From Fredinandcohnia onubensis (GTDB taxonomy: Bacteria; Bacillota; Bacilli; Bacillales; Bacillaceae_L): a stretch of 64,000 bases of DNA. Each line of letters starts with the position of its first letter. Within the stretch, counting starts at the first letter, position 1. The stretch is from NCBI RefSeq assembly GCF_002734215.1, contig NZ_NSEB01000010.1, positions 124,001 to 188,000 of the forward strand. Reading direction: 5' to 3'. Made by a program: the position numbers and the translations under genes. The notes beneath the pieces were generated by a model. It was not told where the DNA came from. It worked only from the letters and a program-made list of their open reading frames with translations, and searched no databases. Below are positions 61,459 through 64,000 of the stretch, piece after piece.

Positions 61459-62361
61459 TTAACGATATTTTATTACATGATTAACCTCATCAATATACCG
61501 ATTCGCTTCCTTTGAAAGGATATTATCATTTTTCGTAATCCATCCAAATCGAAAGGAGGTATCAATCGAATCTACCATATTTATCGCTATAATTTGGTCA
61601 GGAGGGTGGTTTACATTAAATTTAGTAGATATATCATGTCCAACGGTAACTGCACCTAATTCTATAACAGCTTTATATATTACATCTAGATTAGTTGTTT
61701 TAAAGAAAATATCAATTGGACCATTTAATCTTTGGAAGTTTGTAATAAAATTTTCTACATACTCATCCTTATAAATGACAAATGTTTGTTGTCTTAATAA
61801 TTCGGGAGTTGTTACTTCTGTGTTAGCCAAGGGAGATTGTTTTGAAACATAAGCTAAAATTTTTCCCCGGATTATCGGATTGAAATGAAGATCAGCTATC
61901 GAGTTTAAATTTGATTTATTAATGGCAATGAAACCAATATCAATTTTATTCTTCCTTACATCATCTACTATTTCAAAGCTCGCTCTCTCATTCACTTCTA
62001 TTTTTAAAGTAGAACCGCCCCTTTTTAAAGATAAATAAGTGTCAACGATAGGGCCTGTTAAACCTGGTATTACGGAAATCCTTAATAAATCATTACTATT
62101 GTTAAGTTGATTTCTCGCTTCCTCTTTAACTTGGTAAATAGCATGTAATGCTTCTTGTGCTCTTTCAACAATGAAACTACCCTCCTTTGTTGGGGTAGCG
62201 CCAGTTCGATTACGATGAAACAGTTTAAGGTTGAGTTCTGCTTCTAATTTCGTAATGGCTTGACTTAGTGCAGATTGACTAATGTTTAATGTTCTCGAGG
62301 CTTCTGCCAACGATTTTACTTTTGCAACTTCTGAAATATAAGATAACTGTTCTATATTCAT
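61459..62361 (-). CDS. LysR-family transcriptional regulator, divergent to butanediol dehydrogenase
   Basis: A 300-residue LysR protein: MNIEQLSYISEVAKVKSLAEASRTLNISQSALSQAITKLEAELNLKLFHR (helix-turn-helix) and effector domain LLRISVIPGLTGPIVDTYLSLKRG. ATG 62361 follows AAGGAAGTGA. The divergent pair encodes (R,R)-butanediol dehydrogenase and an SDR; in several Bacillaceae acetoin genes are LysR-controlled, so an effector related to acetoin, diacetyl or acetate is likely. The gap of 115 bp has AT-rich palindromic stretches such as TAATACTTAACATATGATAAATTA, part of which may be the operator. Confidence 0.9.
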   Translation of the reverse strand: MNIEQLSYISEVAKVKSLAEASRTLNISQSALSQAITKLEAELNLKLFHRNRTGATPTKEGSFIVERAQEALHAIYQVKEEARNQLNNSNDLLRISVIPGLTGPIVDTYLSLKRGGSTLKIEVNERASFEIVDDVRKNKIDIGFIAINKSNLNSIADLHFNPIIRGKILAYVSKQSPLANTEVTTPELLRQQTFVIYKDEYVENFITNFQRLNGPIDIFFKTTNLDVIYKAVIELGAVTVGHDISTKFNVNHPPDQIIAINMVDSIDTSFRFGWITKNDNILSKEANRYIDEVNHVIKYR

Positions 62362-62476
62362 AATTTCACTTCCTTAAGTAATACTTAACATATGATAAAT
62401 TATATTAACTTTAATGAAAGTAATCAAAGAGTTATACTTAAAGAGTACTAGTTTTTTAGAATATGGAGGGGATACC

Positions 62477-63511
62477 ATGCAAGCAGCAGTTTGGCATGAT
62501 GTGAAGGACCTACGTGTTGAAGAGATAACAGAGCCAGTCATTTCATCTGGGAAAATGAAGGTGAAAGTAGAGTGGGCAGGTATTTGCGGAAGCGATCTAC
62601 ATGCGTATTTACATGGCTTATCAATGGAAGCGCACCCAATTAGTGGTCAAAAGCCACCGATCACACTAGGACATGAATTTTCTGGAACAATTGTAGAGGT
62701 TGCGGATGATGTAACACGTTATCAAGTTGGTGAAAGAGTTGCAATCGAGCCTCTCCTTTACTGTGGAGAATGCTATGCGTGTAAAAGAGGTTACTATAAC
62801 CAATGTAGCAAGGTTGGCTTTGTTGGATTAAACCGAGATGGCGGTTTTGCTGAATATGTAATCGTTGATGAAAACATGGTGCATGTTCTTCCTGAAAATG
62901 TTTCATTTGAGGAAGGAGCATTGGTTGAACCAACTGCGGTTTCTTTCTATGCAGTAAGAGAAAGTAAATTAAAACCGGGTGATGCCGTCGCTATTTTTGG
63001 TGCTGGACCAATCGGATTATTAACATTACTTTCTGTTAAAGCAGCTGGAGCAACGCAAATAATTGTAGTTGATTTGTCAACAGAACGCTTAGAAAAGGCA
63101 AAAGAACTAGGTGCAACTACGGTAATTGATGGAATGCGTGATGATATTGTTGAAACAATTCTTGAATTATCAAACGGTGGAGTTAGTGTTGCTTATGAGT
63201 GTGCTGGAGCACAACCAACGATGACAAGTGCTGTTGCTTCTGTAAAACAAGGTGGACAAGTTATGGCAATAGCTGTGTATGCAAAACCTGTTGCAATTGA
63301 TATGGGACAAGTTATGTTTAAGGCTGCTGATATTACATCTACACTTGCATACAGACATGTATTTCCAGAAGTTATTGAGATGATTGCAACTGGTAGATTA
63401 GACGTAAAATCTGTAATCACTAAGAAAATTGAACTGAAAGACATTGTTGAAGAAGGCTTTAATCAATTAATCAATGATAAAAAGCAAGCTAAAATTTTAG
63501 TAAGACCGTAA
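62477..63511 (+). CDS. bdhA: Zn-dependent 2,3-butanediol dehydrogenase-like enzyme
   Basis: Medium-chain zinc alcohol dehydrogenase of 344 residues interconverting acetoin and (R,R)-2,3-butanediol. Catalytic zinc ligands are GICGSDLHAYLHG and GHEFSGTIVEV, with the structural zinc loop CGECYACKRGYYNQC. The NAD domain has IFGAGPIGLLTLLSVKAAGA and VVDLSTERL. It matches the BdhA (YdjL) layout well. ATG 62477 follows ATATGGAGGGG; an upstream in-frame ATG at 62414 has no RBS. It is followed by an SDR gene after 42 bases, forming an acetoin-type pair. Confidence 0.88.
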   Translation: MQAAVWHDVKDLRVEEITEPVISSGKMKVKVEWAGICGSDLHAYLHGLSMEAHPISGQKPPITLGHEFSGTIVEVADDVTRYQVGERVAIEPLLYCGECYACKRGYYNQCSKVGFVGLNRDGGFAEYVIVDENMVHVLPENVSFEEGALVEPTAVSFYAVRESKLKPGDAVAIFGAGPIGLLTLLSVKAAGATQIIVVDLSTERLEKAKELGATTVIDGMRDDIVETILELSNGGVSVAYECAGAQPTMTSAVASVKQGGQVMAIAVYAKPVAIDMGQVMFKAADITSTLAYRHVFPEVIEMIATGRLDVKSVITKKIELKDIVEEGFNQLINDKKQAKILVRP

Positions 63512-63553
63512 AGGAAATAATAAAATTATTTTACATAAGGGAGAGTGTATTTA

Positions 63554-64000
63554 ATGACAAACTTATCAGGAAAAGTCGCGATTGTAACTGGGGGAGCTTC
63601 TGGAATTGGATATGCAATTGTTCAACGTTTAATAGAATCCAACGTAAAAGTAGCAGTTGCAGATTTGAATGCAGATAAGCTGAAAGAGCTTGAAGAAACT
63701 TATAAAGGGAATCTAATCGGTTGTGTTACCAATGTGACAAAAGAGAGTGATATCGAGGCTCTAGTAAAGCAAACAGTTGAAACGTTTGGTGGACTTGATT
63801 ACGCCTTTAATGTAGCTGGTGCCTCCAAGGCAGGTGCAATTGTAGACCAAAGTGAAGAAGATTGGGATTTCACGGTTGATCTCTGTTTAAAAGGTGTATT
63901 TTTATCTGTAAAACATGAAGCGAAATTCATGAAGGATAATGGAGGTGGAGCGATTGTTAACGTTGCTTCATTGAATGCTCATGTTCCAATGTTTTATGGA
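63554..64000 (+). CDS. SDR-family oxidoreductase (partial, runs off the right edge)
   Basis: Classical short-chain dehydrogenase, 149 codons visible. Motif TGGASGIG follows MTNLSGKVAIVTG, then VAVADLNADK and ALVKQTVETFGGLDYAFNVAGASKAG, ending with the Ser of GGGAIVNVASLNAHVPMFYG; YxxxK lies beyond the edge. The NNAG motif is changed to NVAG. RBS AAGGGAGAG precedes ATG 63554. Next to the butanediol dehydrogenase it is most likely an acetoin or diacetyl reductase, or another stereospecific 2,3-butanediol dehydrogenase; substrate not provable here. Confidence 0.85.
   Translation, partial: MTNLSGKVAIVTGGASGIGYAIVQRLIESNVKVAVADLNADKLKELEETYKGNLIGCVTNVTKESDIEALVKQTVETFGGLDYAFNVAGASKAGAIVDQSEEDWDFTVDLCLKGVFLSVKHEAKFMKDNGGGAIVNVASLNAHVPMFYG

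Overview
The window looks like a chromosomal segment of a low-GC, endospore-forming member of the Bacillaceae. Nearly every gene has a strong AGGAGG-type ribosome binding site, and TTG and GTG starts are common. Many genes resemble Bacillus subtilis ones: ypmQ/ypmR/ypmS, the yit sulfur cluster, csoR-copA-copZ, BmrA- and BmrCD-type exporters, FbpA and a spore-type Mn catalase. Genus and species cannot be fixed from the sequence alone. There are no rRNA or tRNA genes, no complete insertion sequence, no prophage block and no CRISPR array.

Layout. 1-5.5 kb: the start of an MFS exporter, then a six-gene sulfur cluster. It holds phosphosulfolactate synthase, a histidine-phosphatase-family gene, APS/PAPS reductase (cysH), ATP sulfurylase (sat) and APS kinase (cysC), with a convergent YitE-like membrane protein. 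5.7-13.2 kb: ypmQ, ypmR and ypmS interrupted by a YkoP-like gene and a phosphoesterase, then a DUF2935 protein, a START-fold protein, an M29 aminopeptidase and an HD hydrolase. 13.3-27.9 kb: an ABC-type ATPase, chrA with a PadR regulator, AIM24, a DUF1906 protein, membrane proteins, a divergent lysE/TrmB pair, a holin-like protein, a nitronate monooxygenase-like enzyme, a methyltransferase, an MFS exporter, an acyltransferase, msrAB and a cold-shock gene. 28.0-28.8 kb: about 0.8 kb without genes, filled by two tandem arrays of 53-54 bp hairpin units. 28.8-40.8 kb: purine and nucleoside genes (NCS2 permease, adenine deaminase, CNT transporter), small enzymes, a LysR-flanked CoA-transferase pair and a lipoprotein nuclease. 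41-46.5 kb: a copper module, csoR-copA-copZ, then a YcdB/YcdC-type protein and a small siroheme/Fe-S reductase-like gene. CsoR-type boxes sit inside three promoters here, one of them in front of the reductase. 46.6-53 kb: a pentapeptide protein, a TetR/SDR pair, an FbpA-like gene behind a SAM riboswitch, a broken Rpn-type nuclease gene, an AEC transporter and others. 53-64 kb: an AraC regulator, a BmrCD-like ABC pair, a Mn catalase gene with an in-frame stop, a bmrA gene with a frameshift, and a LysR-controlled 2,3-butanediol/acetoin dehydrogenase locus cut by the right edge.

How parts work together. The sulfur cluster can make activated sulfate, reduce it to sulfite and join sulfite to phosphoenolpyruvate, giving phosphosulfolactate. 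The histidine phosphatase occupies the place of the usual ComB phosphatase. The copper genes form one regulon marked by a repeated TAGGGGGGTAT box. The SAM riboswitch runs directly into an FbpA-like small basic protein, which is an unexpected target, and base pairing that could hide the ribosome binding site is visible.

Outside genes, three classes of repeat stand out. Two arrays of 53-54 bp hairpin units lie at 28.1-28.8 kb. Two AT-rich arrays of about 51-52 bp units lie at 20.45 and 51.3 kb. Seven copies of a GGGACAGGTCCC palindrome are scattered from 28 to 59.5 kb. The unusual combinations most worth following are the sulfolactate cluster, the riboswitch-FbpA pairing, the CsoR-marked reductase and the hairpin arrays.
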